Positions 18,611 to 26,683 of a stretch of DNA of 46,157 bases are shown one piece after another. The stretch comes from Saprospiraceae bacterium (GTDB lineage: Bacteria; Bacteroidota; Bacteroidia; Chitinophagales; Saprospiraceae). The notes under the pieces are model-generated. The model saw only the letters and a list, made by a program, of their open reading frames with translations. It searched no databases and had not been told where the DNA came from. A program made the translations under genes and the position numbers. Numbering within the stretch: position 1 is the first letter of the stretch; every line of letters begins with the position of its first letter. Where the stretch lies: contig JAGNSQ010000009.1 of assembly GCA_017987975.1 (NCBI GenBank), positions 1 through 46,157 on the forward strand, in the 5' to 3' direction.

Positions 18611-18851
18611 AATAACCAACCGGAAATCACCTCCTGTACGGGGGTAGAACTAAGATTTTCGTCTTTTTATATAATCTTACCTTTTTATTGAGATTGGTTT
18701 ATTGTGCCCCGGTTCCCCATAGGATTTAGGTCTTATGTGGAGCCGGGGCAGCTTTTTTTATAGCAAGCCAAATCTTACTTATTGAAAAAAAAAAGTCAAA
18801 TATTTTTTGGATTGAAGCATTTGTTATTTCTTTATTCCAAATTCAGACCTT
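18611..18851 (+). other. Spacer between ftsZ terminator and nhaC
   Basis: About 240 bases with no coding frame. The only clear structure is the second terminator (18705-18759). No perfect TAnnTTTG box was seen before the nhaC ATG, so its promoter is unassigned; the stretch at 18786-18835 is AT-rich. Confidence 0.5.
18705..18759 (+). terminator. Second strong hairpin terminator between ftsZ and nhaC
   Basis: TGCCCCGG at 18705-18712 pairs with CCGGGGCA at 18743-18750, and the stem continues through 18721 with one mismatch and a G-U pair (about 17 base pairs in total). The loop is GGATTTAGGTCT-like, followed by GC and seven T. It lies about 100 bases past the ftsZ terminator and 93 bases before the nhaC start. 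It may close a short transcript or act as a leader attenuator. Confidence 0.8.
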
Positions 18852-20339
18852 ATGGCATTTCGTAAACTACGGGAAAACGCAGAACTTACACTTTGGGAAG
18901 CCCTTATTCCCGTTATTGTATTGGTAGCCTTACTGGCATACAACGTACTTTTTGCCTACAACGGCAAAGTCAATCCGGATGACGATCCCCTCAATGGATC
19001 CAACCAGTTTTTATTGCTGATCGGCGCTGCGGTTGCCGCCATCGTTGGTTTTTACAACCATGTGGACTATGATAAGATGATTGAAAAAGTAGGTCTAAAC
19101 TTAAAAGATACGTCAGAGGCCATCCTCATCTTGTTGATGGTAGGAGCCCTCTCTTCTACCTGGATATTGAGTGGCATCATACCCACCATTATTTACGGAG
19201 GTATTCAATTGTTGAACCCCGTAATATTTTTACCCATTGCCCTGATCATATGTTCGATTGTATCCTTGTTTACGGGTTCTTCCTGGTCAACATCGGCTAC
19301 CGTGGGCATCGCCATGATCGGGATAGGAAGCTCGCTTGGCATCAATCCGGCGATTGTGGCGGGAGCAGTGGTTTCAGGTGCCTATTTTGGAGATAAAATG
19401 TCGCCGCTTTCAGATACTACAAACCTGGCTCCTGCAATGGCGGGTACTACCTTGTTTGCCCACATCAATTACATGAAATACACTACTTTTCCGACCTATG
19501 GAATTACTTTGATTGCTTTTGTCATTATTGGACTTACGCAAAATGCCAATGGAGTAGGGGGGGATGAAATTGAGCAGTTGGTAAATGCCATAGATGCTAA
19601 ATTTTATATTAGCCCCGTGCTCATGGTAGTGCCGGTTTTAGTTATTGTGATGATTGTCCGAAAAACCAAGCCTCTTATTGCCTTGTTAGCAGGTACCTTG
19701 CTGGGTGGTTTGTTGGCAGTGATATTTCAGCCTGCCCTTGTGAGTGAAGTAGCCAAAGTAAGTACGCTTGATTTCCATGCCGCCTATAAAGGAGTTATGG
19801 AAAACATGGTGACTAGTACCAGTATTGAAATGAACAATGAAAAACTAAACTCATTATTTGGTATGGGGGGCATGAAAGGCATGCTCAGCACCATTTGGCT
19901 GATCATCTGTGCTATGGTATTTGGTGGTGTAATGGATGCAATAGGTGCTTTAGCCCGCATTAGTAAGGCACTGCTGAGTATGGCGCATTCGATCTTTGGC
20001 TTATTCTCCAGCACCGTTGCTTCCTGCCTTACTATGAATCTTACCGCTTCTGATCAATACATTGCCATTGTGGTGCCCGGTAAGATGTTTGCTCAAGCTT
20101 ACAAAGACAAGGGTCTTGATCCTGTAAACCTAAGTCGTACATTAGAAGATACGGGTACGGTAACATCAGCCTTGATACCTTGGAATACTTGTGGTGCCTA
20201 CCAGAGCAAGGTTTTGGGTGTTGGCGCTGAACATTATTTTATGTACGCCATTTTCAACTGGCTGAGTCCAATCATGACGCTGACTGTAGCTTATTTTAGG
20301 ATAAAAATCAAGTACCTTACTGAAGAGAAAAAAGTATAA
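18852..20339 (+). CDS. nhaC: Na+/H+ antiporter, NhaC family
   Basis: 495 residues with about 12 membrane helices. It contains the NhaC-family segments GDKMSPLSDTTNLAPAMAG (about residues 178-196) and, towards the C-terminus, EDTGTVTSALIPWNTCGAYQ, both usual for this family. NhaC exchanges external protons for cytoplasmic sodium. Related members act on malate/lactate or tyrosine, so the substrate is inferred from family, not proved. A charged N-terminal segment of about 20 residues precedes the first helix. It is a single gene, facing a minus-strand operon across a shared terminator. Confidence 0.88.
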   Translation: MAFRKLRENAELTLWEALIPVIVLVALLAYNVLFAYNGKVNPDDDPLNGSNQFLLLIGAAVAAIVGFYNHVDYDKMIEKVGLNLKDTSEAILILLMVGALSSTWILSGIIPTIIYGGIQLLNPVIFLPIALIICSIVSLFTGSSWSTSATVGIAMIGIGSSLGINPAIVAGAVVSGAYFGDKMSPLSDTTNLAPAMAGTTLFAHINYMKYTTFPTYGITLIAFVIIGLTQNANGVGGDEIEQLVNAIDAKFYISPVLMVVPVLVIVMIVRKTKPLIALLAGTLLGGLLAVIFQPALVSEVAKVSTLDFHAAYKGVMENMVTSTSIEMNNEKLNSLFGMGGMKGMLSTIWLIICAMVFGGVMDAIGALARISKALLSMAHSIFGLFSSTVASCLTMNLTASDQYIAIVVPGKMFAQAYKDKGLDPVNLSRTLEDTGTVTSALIPWNTCGAYQSKVLGVGAEHYFMYAIFNWLSPIMTLTVAYFRIKIKYLTEEKKV

Positions 20340-20341
20340 AT

Positions 20342-20374
20342 AAAAAAGGGCAGTTGTTACAACCGCCCTTTTTT
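20342..20374. terminator. Bidirectional terminator between nhaC and fahA
   Basis: AAAAAAGGGC (20342-20351) pairs with GCCCTTTTTT (20365-20374), with a small inner GTTG/CAAC stem. T-runs exist on both strands, and the element ends 3 bases before the fahA stop codon, so it serves both convergent genes. Confidence 0.9.
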
Positions 20375-20377
20375 ATT

Positions 20378-21613
20378 TTAAGCTATGATCTTTCCATAAC
20401 AATCGCCAAAGCCGACCCGAAATCCATCAACTTCATTGTAAGCGCGGATGTTAATGGCATCGCCGTTTTGTAAAAACTTCCGCTCCTGGCCATTGCTCAA
20501 TGTTAAAGGTTTTGTACCTTTCCACGACAATTCAAGCAAGGAGCCAAAGCTGGCTTCAGTAGGGCCACTGATGGTGCCGCTGGCGCAAAGATCTCCTACC
20601 CTGAGATTGCAGCCATTAACCGTATGATGAGCCAGTTGCTGGCACATATTCCAGTACATGTATTTAAAGTTGGTCTTACAGATGGTAGTCACACTGCCGT
20701 CCTCTGAAATGAGATCGGCTTCCAACTGGATGTCGTAATTTTGTTTTCCTTCGTATTGAAGGTAGGGGAGTACTTCAACGGTTTGGGAGGGACCCTCTGT
20801 TAAAAAGGGTTCAAGTGCTTCCATGGTCACTACCCATGCAGAAATGGTTGAAGCAAAGTTTTTACCCAGGAAGGGCCCCAGGGGCACATACTCCCATCGC
20901 TGAATATCTCTGGCCGACCAGTCATTGAAGGTTACCATGCCAAAGATGTGATCATGGGCATTTTCTACCGTTACCGCTTCACCCAAAGCATTATCTTTAC
21001 CTACCACAAAGGCCATTTCTACCTCAATGTCCAGGGTTCTGCATGGACCAAATTGAGGGGCTTCGCCTTCGTTGATCTGGTATTGTCCGCTTGGTCTTTT
21101 GATGGGTGTACCCGTAGTCACAATGCTGCTGGCTCTGCCATGGTAACCGATGGGCATGTGCAGCCAGTTGGGTAGTAAGGGATTGCTGGGATCCCGAAAC
21201 ATTTTTCCTACATTGGTAGCGTGTTCCAGGCTGGAGTAAAAATCGGTATAGTCCCCAATTCTAAGAGGCATGCATACTTCCACCTCGTTGATGGGGGTAA
21301 ATAGCATTTTAAAAATACTTTCAGAAAACTTCTTTTCAAGAATTTTATCCTGGATGGCTTGTCTTAATGGGCGGGTAACATTTTTACCCAGCGCGATAAA
21401 GTCATTTAAAAAAGGATTGATAAAAACTTCTTCCGGAATGTCGGTAAAAGCTTCAAGCCCCATGATGTGGATGAAGGATCGCACATCGATCACATAATCT
21501 CCCAATCTGCTTACAACGGCATGGTGTCCGTTTTCTTTCACAATGCCAAAGGGCAGGTTTCGGATGCTGAAATCGGTTGATTTTGAGTGTTTCAGTAATT
21601 GTAATATATCCAT
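20378..21613 (-). CDS. fahA: Fumarylacetoacetase
   Basis: 411 residues from the ATG at 21613, just 2 bases after the stop of the upstream gene. A longer frame back to 21664 exists but lies inside that gene, and the family's N-terminus fits the later start. The sequence contains the N-terminal FAH domain and the catalytic barrel, with PIGYHGRASSIVTTGTPI, DIEVEMAFVVG and FNDWSARDIQRWEYVPLGPF, where the acidic metal ligands lie. It cleaves fumarylacetoacetate to fumarate and acetoacetate, the last step of tyrosine and phenylalanine breakdown. Neighbours are unrelated, so it is a lone catabolic gene at the end of the operon. Expected Mg/Ca dependence is family knowledge. Confidence 0.95.
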   Translation of the reverse strand: MDILQLLKHSKSTDFSIRNLPFGIVKENGHHAVVSRLGDYVIDVRSFIHIMGLEAFTDIPEEVFINPFLNDFIALGKNVTRPLRQAIQDKILEKKFSESIFKMLFTPINEVEVCMPLRIGDYTDFYSSLEHATNVGKMFRDPSNPLLPNWLHMPIGYHGRASSIVTTGTPIKRPSGQYQINEGEAPQFGPCRTLDIEVEMAFVVGKDNALGEAVTVENAHDHIFGMVTFNDWSARDIQRWEYVPLGPFLGKNFASTISAWVVTMEALEPFLTEGPSQTVEVLPYLQYEGKQNYDIQLEADLISEDGSVTTICKTNFKYMYWNMCQQLAHHTVNGCNLRVGDLCASGTISGPTEASFGSLLELSWKGTKPLTLSNGQERKFLQNGDAINIRAYNEVDGFRVGFGDCYGKIIA

Positions 21614-21615
21614 GT

Positions 21616-23559
21616 TTATTTTCTTCCTGTAAATTTTTCTGTGTAATTCAATTGAAAACTCCATCTTTCAAAAAAGCCGAGGTCTTCATCTCTGTAATTA
21701 TTGTTGATATCGCGGTGGTTAAAAACAGGCAGGTAGACCGTTAGATACTTACCTATTGAAAGTCCGAGCCCCGCACTGTATAGGTTTTTCATCTCCCACT
21801 TTACATCGTTGCCCTGTCGGTAAAGACCTGCGTCTCCGTAGGCAAAAGCAGCGATGGATCTGTAGATCTTAAAGAGATCGTAATCAAGGTTAATACTCAT
21901 CGCAAAATCGTTGCTGAGGCCCAATGAGGATTTGGTAGATGGGGCATTTTTGAATCCTCCGCCCATATTGCCGGTTTGGTTGGTGAAGGTTCCATTTTGA
22001 TTTCTTCTGGCGATATACAACTCATCGTAGGCATAGTCATTTCTGCCTTGTTGGATGAGCGCTATGCTGCCTTTGGTAATAAAGTCTGAATAGTTGTTGC
22101 TGGTTCGCTGGTCGTTTTGTAAAAACTTGGATACAAAAATTCTCGCCCTGAAGTTTCTGGTCATGCTGGTGCGCCAGTTTTGTGTAAAGGAGGCTGTCAG
22201 CTTGGTAAAATTTTGAGCTTCGTTTAATATATTGGTGTACCTAAAATGTTCGAGGTTGGTCCACAATTTCCAGCAATAGAGGGTTGTTTTTTTTTCCTGG
22301 TCGTACCACAAACGGTACAGGTGTGAATTTTGATAGTCGAATTGGATGTCTCTTCCCTCATAATAGGCCAATTGTTCGGCTATATAAGCATATTCTACAT
22401 TGATCCATCTGTGTTTTTTTAGGTTCAATTTAATCCTGGGGCTGATGCGGTGATACGATAGATTATAATCATCTATATCATTGGTAAAGTAGTGGTATTT
22501 TCGGTAGGTGATTTGAGGCGAAATCTGACTCACCCAGGAGTTTTTAATATAAAAAGGCTTCATGATTCCCAAGCTCCAGTTGAAATCATTTTTAAATGAA
22601 AAATAGGGATTGAGAAAGTAGTAAAATGGCTGTCTGCCTTTAGTAGTATTGTGCACCAAAAAGCCCACCATGTGGTTACCTTTATCGGTATACCGGTACG
22701 TAGGATAAAATGATTTTTCTGAAGGCATGATTGCTTTACGGGATAAAAACAGCATGTTGCGCATTTTCGAATAGCGACCATCGTCAATTACCAACCTTTT
22801 GGTAGCCAGGCTGTCTTTAAAGTTGTACGAAACAGCTCTCATGTACCTTGACTTCTTTCTATAGCTAATGGGCTTTGTACCTTCTTTTCGATACAGCTGA
22901 TATAGGTTTCCTTTAATGTCTTTTTCAGTGCTTGCTGCTAATTTTTGGCTCGTAATGCTCACATCGGGTTGATGTCCAAAAGCCACTATGCTGTAATGGT
23001 GGGTATGGTCTTCTTTTTTTATTTCCACCTGGTCACTGCACAGCACGCTCTGATCCGAAGGAACATCCAGCATAATTAAATAGGACCAAGATTCAGTTCC
23101 ATTTGGAATGGGTAGCCAATTTTTCAAAAACATATAATTTGCATCGTAGCCAAGTTCACCGCATCTTTTAGGCAGTTTTAACGTGAAAGAAAATGTAAGT
23201 GTCTTTGAATCTGGAAGCTTAGTGCGAAAATGTTCTTTACTTTCATTGAATTGACCGGCAATAGCACCTTCTTCTGAGCTCCAATCCATTGCAGTATAAC
23301 CACCCATGTCGTTTTTGGTAGCGAAGTAGAGACAAGGATTAAACGCATTAAAAAGAGTGTCAGCCAGCAATGAATTTTTATTGGCATATCCATTGGCCGG
23401 CAACCAGAAATGAACTGAATCCGTATTTGCCTGAAAATAATATACGGCATTTCCCTCAAGGGTGTGTTCATCTACATAACGTACTGTAGCCTTGCAGTTT
23501 TGCGCCTTAAGGCTGAATAAACCCATGAATGCCAGCAGGAAAGAAAGGGTCAATTTCAT
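21616..23559 (-). CDS. M1-peptidase-like secreted protein with barrel tail, no protease domain
   Basis: 647 residues with a signal peptide (cleavage after KAQ near residue 19). Residues about 24-200 resemble the non-catalytic N-terminal domain of Bacteroidota M1 aminopeptidases: the pattern HFWLPANGYANKNS...YFATKNDMGGYTAMDW matches the family's LHLWPNAYKNN...YF.....GY, and NWLPIPNGTESW sits where the family has QWYPKPAVYD. There is no HExxH zinc motif anywhere. From about residue 290 to the end it has dense aromatic, alternating beta strands that read like an outer-membrane barrel domain, ending in a short basic tail. It may be a degenerate M1 protein or a scaffold. It overlaps the upstream AhpD-like gene by 4 bases and precedes fahA by 2. 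The M1 resemblance is my inference. Confidence 0.6.
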   Translation of the reverse strand: MKLTLSFLLAFMGLFSLKAQNCKATVRYVDEHTLEGNAVYYFQANTDSVHFWLPANGYANKNSLLADTLFNAFNPCLYFATKNDMGGYTAMDWSSEEGAIAGQFNESKEHFRTKLPDSKTLTFSFTLKLPKRCGELGYDANYMFLKNWLPIPNGTESWSYLIMLDVPSDQSVLCSDQVEIKKEDHTHHYSIVAFGHQPDVSITSQKLAASTEKDIKGNLYQLYRKEGTKPISYRKKSRYMRAVSYNFKDSLATKRLVIDDGRYSKMRNMLFLSRKAIMPSEKSFYPTYRYTDKGNHMVGFLVHNTTKGRQPFYYFLNPYFSFKNDFNWSLGIMKPFYIKNSWVSQISPQITYRKYHYFTNDIDDYNLSYHRISPRIKLNLKKHRWINVEYAYIAEQLAYYEGRDIQFDYQNSHLYRLWYDQEKKTTLYCWKLWTNLEHFRYTNILNEAQNFTKLTASFTQNWRTSMTRNFRARIFVSKFLQNDQRTSNNYSDFITKGSIALIQQGRNDYAYDELYIARRNQNGTFTNQTGNMGGGFKNAPSTKSSLGLSNDFAMSINLDYDLFKIYRSIAAFAYGDAGLYRQGNDVKWEMKNLYSAGLGLSIGKYLTVYLPVFNHRDINNNYRDEDLGFFERWSFQLNYTEKFTGRK

Positions 23560-23894
23560 GGCTGTCCCATCAATTCATCCCAATATTCTACCGCTCTACG
23601 GGTGTGGGGAATACAAATACTTCCTCCCACCAGATTGGCAATAGAAAATACTTCGAAAACCTCTTCTGTTGTCACTCCGAGCTCATAACAGGTACCCAGG
23701 TGGTATTTGATGCAGTCATCACACCTCAGCACCATAGATGCTACCAAACCCAACAACTCTTTTGTCTTTTCCGACAAAGCTCCTGATTGGTATGCCTGGT
23801 TGTCAAGACTAAAAAATCGTTTTAGCACAAGGTTGTCCTGTCCTAAAATGCGATCATTCATTTTTTTTCGGTAATCATTAAATTCTTCAACCAT
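23556..23894 (-). CDS. AhpD/carboxymuconolactone decarboxylase-like protein
   Basis: 112 residues. The family helix carries the redox motif C58-D-D-C61-x-x-x-H65 (MVLRCDDCIKYH), and the region LGVTTEEVFEVFSIANLVGGS follows. AhpD-like proteins use this CxxC pair in peroxide reduction or thiol relay; other family members act as decarboxylases, so the job here is unknown. The short length fits a single-domain member. It overlaps the next gene (ATGA) and is expected to be translated with it. Confidence 0.85.
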   Translation of the reverse strand: MVEEFNDYRKKMNDRILGQDNLVLKRFFSLDNQAYQSGALSEKTKELLGLVASMVLRCDDCIKYHLGTCYELGVTTEEVFEVFSIANLVGGSICIPHTRRAVEYWDELMGQP

Positions 23895-23937
23895 CTATCT
23901 TCCTTTTAATTTTTTTAACCAATCAAAGACCCAATAT

Positions 23938-24438
23938 TTAAAGAGATCCGTCTTTTTTATTTTTGATCCTCCAAATTGAGATGATCATTCTAAATGGGAT
24001 GAGAATGATGGTAATAATGGCAGAGGAGCTAAAGAACAGGTATTCATATTTGGCATATTTGGCAAGGTTCATTCTGGTGTCCAGAATCTGACTTTGCACC
24101 ATGGGTTCCAGGCCTTCTTCTTCCAGCATTCTTCTGAAGTCATAGGTGTCATCAACCAGCCATAACATCAAAGGGATGGAGGCAAACACCAAAATGAGTT
24201 TGATCCACAAGCTATGGGAAAAAGGGGTGTATTTTAACAAAAATAAATATCGTGTGTACGTGAGAAAAAGCACGATAAAAGCGTAATTCGATACATAATA
24301 ATGGAAATGGTCACCATAATAATCGTGAATGGGCCGCATAACCAGTACGGCCAATGCGATAGAGAGCAACAGAAATAAAAATTCAGCTACCCACTTCCAT
24401 TTATTCGGATTGCCGGGCTTTGTGTCTGGAATATACAT
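23938..24438 (-). CDS. Membrane protein of unknown function
   Basis: 166 residues from the ATG at 24438. A frame extends to 24477, but a perfect TAnnTTTG box lies only 5 bases before 24438, so the shorter start, perhaps leaderless, is preferred. Membrane segments are at about 20-40, 50-70, 80-100 and 135-155; between the last two lies an acidic segment (DTYDFRRMLEEEG) and then a basic C-terminus. No family recognised. It is the first gene of the operon with the AhpD-like, barrel and fahA genes. Confidence 0.65.
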   Translation of the reverse strand: MYIPDTKPGNPNKWKWVAEFLFLLLSIALAVLVMRPIHDYYGDHFHYYVSNYAFIVLFLTYTRYLFLLKYTPFSHSLWIKLILVFASIPLMLWLVDDTYDFRRMLEEEGLEPMVQSQILDTRMNLAKYAKYEYLFFSSSAIITIILIPFRMIISIWRIKNKKDGSL

Positions 24439-24443
24439 GATAT

Positions 24444-24451
24444 CAAAGGTA
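24444..24451 (-). promoter_or_regulatory. -7 box (minus) giving a probably leaderless transcript
   Basis: Reads TACCTTTG on the minus strand, a perfect TAnnTTTG, 5 bases before the ATG at 24438. The -33 TTG element would lie about 23 bases upstream, a little far. Confidence 0.65.
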
Positions 24452-24517
24452 CAAAATAGATGACAAAATTGCTTCAATGCAAGGGTTAATCCGTTTAAGG
24501 GTACTTTTATTTTTATT

Positions 24518-24525
24518 TATCTTTG
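24518..24525 (+). promoter_or_regulatory. -7 box of tex, probably leaderless
   Basis: TATCTTTG, a perfect match, ends 6 bases before the ATG at 24532. The expected transcript start is at or next to the ATG. A weak -33 element (TTTA) is near 24493-24496. It overlaps the TTG at 24523, which therefore is not the real start. Confidence 0.7.
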
Positions 24526-24531
24526 CGAACT

Positions 24532-26658
24532 ATGATGACAGAAAGTTTTTATTTGCCCTATATCGCCAACGCGGTAGGGGTGAGGCAGGATCAAGTGAAA
24601 AAGACGCTTGAATTGTTGCAGGGGGGGGCCACTATTCCCTTTATTGCAAGATACCGTAAAGAAGTAACTTCCCATCTTGATGAGGTTCAGATTGGAGATA
24701 TTCAGAAAAAGTTCCAAAAATTGGAAGAATTGGTAGCTAGAAAACAAACTGTTATAGAAGCCATTGATTCTCAAGGTAAATTGACTCCGGAATTGAGAGA
24801 TCGCATTGAAAAATGCATGGACCCTATTGAACTGGAAGATATTTATCTGCCTTATAAGAAAAAACGTAAAACCAGGGCCGACATCGCACGGGAAAAAGGA
24901 TTGGATGATCTGGCTCAATTGATCTTACAACAAAGAGAAAAAAACATTTTTGGATTCGCTAAAAAATTCATTAATGAGCTGGTGTCCAATGAAGAAGAAG
25001 CCCTGCAGGGGGCTCGCGATATCATTGCCGAAACCGTCAACGAAGAAGAAAGTTGCAGGGATTACCTCAGAAGTGTTTTCAGAAAGCATGGAGTGATCAG
25101 CTCCAAAGTGGTGAAAACCAAAGCCGAAGAAGCAGTAGTCTACAAAGACTATTTTGAATTTGCCGAACCGGTGCAACGATGCCCCTCTCACAGGTACCTC
25201 GCTATGATGAGGGGAGAGCAGGAGGGCATGCTACGCGTCTTTATCGACATTGATGAAGAAAGGGCTGTGGCCTGGCTGGAGAGGAAGTTTATTTTTACCA
25301 GGGGTGATGCGGCAGATCAGATATCCCTTGCCATTGCAGATGGTTATAAGCGATTAATGGTGCCATCTATTGAAAATCAAATCAGGACAGAATACAAAGA
25401 AAAGGCGGATGAAGAAGCCATCAAGGTTTTCTCAGAGAATCTCAGGCAACTACTATTGGCTGCGCCATTGGGACAAAAGTCAATTTTGGCTTTAGATCCA
25501 GGATTTAGAACCGGTTGTAAACTGGTTTGTCTCAATGAAAGGGGCGACCTCATCCACAATTCAACCATCTACCCACATCCACCCCAAAATCAATGGTCTG
25601 AGAGTCAGGCGGCCATCAGGGCGTTGGTAGATCGGTATGATGTTGACAGCATCGCCATAGGCAACGGCACGGCATCGCGAGAGAGCAGGGATTTGGTGGA
25701 AGGCATTCGTTTTGACAAACCAATAAAAATTTTTGTAGTAAGCGAAAACGGAGCCTCAATTTATAGTGCTTCAGAGGCGGCAAGAGAAGAATTTCCCGAT
25801 AAAGATGTGACAGTTCGGGGTGCGATTTCCATTGGCAGGCGATTGATGGACCCATTGGCAGAATTGGTTAAAATTGATCCCAAAAGCATTGGGGTAGGGC
25901 AGTACCAACACGACGTTGACCAGATTCGTTTAAAAGAATCGTTGGACATGACAGTGATGTCGTGTGTCAACAGTGTGGGCATCAACCTCAATACTGCCAG
26001 CAAACACCTCTTGATGTATGTATCCGGCTTAGGACCAACTTTATCGCAAAACATAGTAAAATTCAGAGAAGAAAAAGGTGGTTTCACCTCCAGAAACCAA
26101 TTAAAAGAAGTTCCCAGATTGGGAGAAAAAGCCTACGAACAATGTGCGGGCTTCCTTCGAATCAAAGATGCCAATGACCCTCTGGACAATACAGCGGTGC
26201 ATCCTGAATCATATGGAGTGGTATCCAAAATGGCTTCTGATATGGGGGTATCTGTGAAACAATTGATTGAAGATCCGGTACTTAGAAAAAAGATAGAGCT
26301 TTCGAGATATGTCACCGAAAAAACGGGGCTTCCTACACTTCAGGATATTTTAAAAGAATTGGAAAAACCAGGTCTTGATCCGAGGGGGGAGGCCAGGGCC
26401 TTTGCTTTTGATGCCAGCGTAAAAACCATTGAAGACGTTAGGGCTGGCATGCTCTTGCCGGGCATAGTGACCAATCTTACCGCTTTTGGAGCTTTTGTGG
26501 ATATAGGCGTAAAACAAGATGGGTTGCTGCACATCAGCCAGATTACCCGTAAATTTATAAAATCTCCGGCAGAAGTATTAAAGCTACATCAGGAGTTGAA
26601 TGTAAAAGTCATTGAAGTGGATGTGGCCCGGAAAAGAATCAACTTATCTCTACTCTGA
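24532..26658 (+). CDS. tex: Tex-type RNA-binding transcription/translation factor
   Basis: 708 residues. It has an N-terminal Tex domain (about 1-200), a YqgF RNase-H-like domain (about 318-450, beginning ALDPGFRTGCKLV), two helix-hairpin-helix repeats (about 490-560, with ASKHLLMYVSGLGPTLS and LKEVPRLGEKAYEQCAGFLR), and a C-terminal S1 domain (about 640-708, LPGIVTNLTAFGAFVDIGVKQDGLLHIS). Tex proteins bind nucleic acids and influence transcription and expression of toxins or stress genes in some species; the precise function here is not known. The ATG at 24532 was chosen over the TTG at 24523 because the latter lies in the promoter; the ATG at 24535 is also possible. Confidence 0.95.
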   Translation: MMTESFYLPYIANAVGVRQDQVKKTLELLQGGATIPFIARYRKEVTSHLDEVQIGDIQKKFQKLEELVARKQTVIEAIDSQGKLTPELRDRIEKCMDPIELEDIYLPYKKKRKTRADIAREKGLDDLAQLILQQREKNIFGFAKKFINELVSNEEEALQGARDIIAETVNEEESCRDYLRSVFRKHGVISSKVVKTKAEEAVVYKDYFEFAEPVQRCPSHRYLAMMRGEQEGMLRVFIDIDEERAVAWLERKFIFTRGDAADQISLAIADGYKRLMVPSIENQIRTEYKEKADEEAIKVFSENLRQLLLAAPLGQKSILALDPGFRTGCKLVCLNERGDLIHNSTIYPHPPQNQWSESQAAIRALVDRYDVDSIAIGNGTASRESRDLVEGIRFDKPIKIFVVSENGASIYSASEAAREEFPDKDVTVRGAISIGRRLMDPLAELVKIDPKSIGVGQYQHDVDQIRLKESLDMTVMSCVNSVGINLNTASKHLLMYVSGLGPTLSQNIVKFREEKGGFTSRNQLKEVPRLGEKAYEQCAGFLRIKDANDPLDNTAVHPESYGVVSKMASDMGVSVKQLIEDPVLRKKIELSRYVTEKTGLPTLQDILKELEKPGLDPRGEARAFAFDASVKTIEDVRAGMLLPGIVTNLTAFGAFVDIGVKQDGLLHISQITRKFIKSPAEVLKLHQELNVKVIEVDVARKRINLSLL

Positions 26659-26683
26659 ATGTAAAGTAGGGCTTACTTTACAT
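26659..26683. terminator. Hairpin between convergent tex and TlpA-like genes
   Basis: ATGTAAAGTA (26659-26668) pairs with TACTTTACAT (26674-26683) around a GGGCT loop. It covers the stop codon of the minus gene and lies just after the tex stop. No T-run follows, so it may not be an efficient terminator. Confidence 0.5.

Noticed and set aside
21614-21664. Earlier start for fumarylacetoacetase at 21664
   Set aside because: It would overlap the upstream gene by about 50 bases; the family fits an N-terminus at 21613.
21616-23559. Active M1 metallopeptidase
   Set aside because: No HExxH motif or downstream glutamate ligand is visible; only the N-terminal domain and barrel-like part remain.
24523-24531. 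TTG at 24523 as the tex start
   Set aside because: It lies inside the perfect TATCTTTG promoter box; the ATG at 24532 is a better start.
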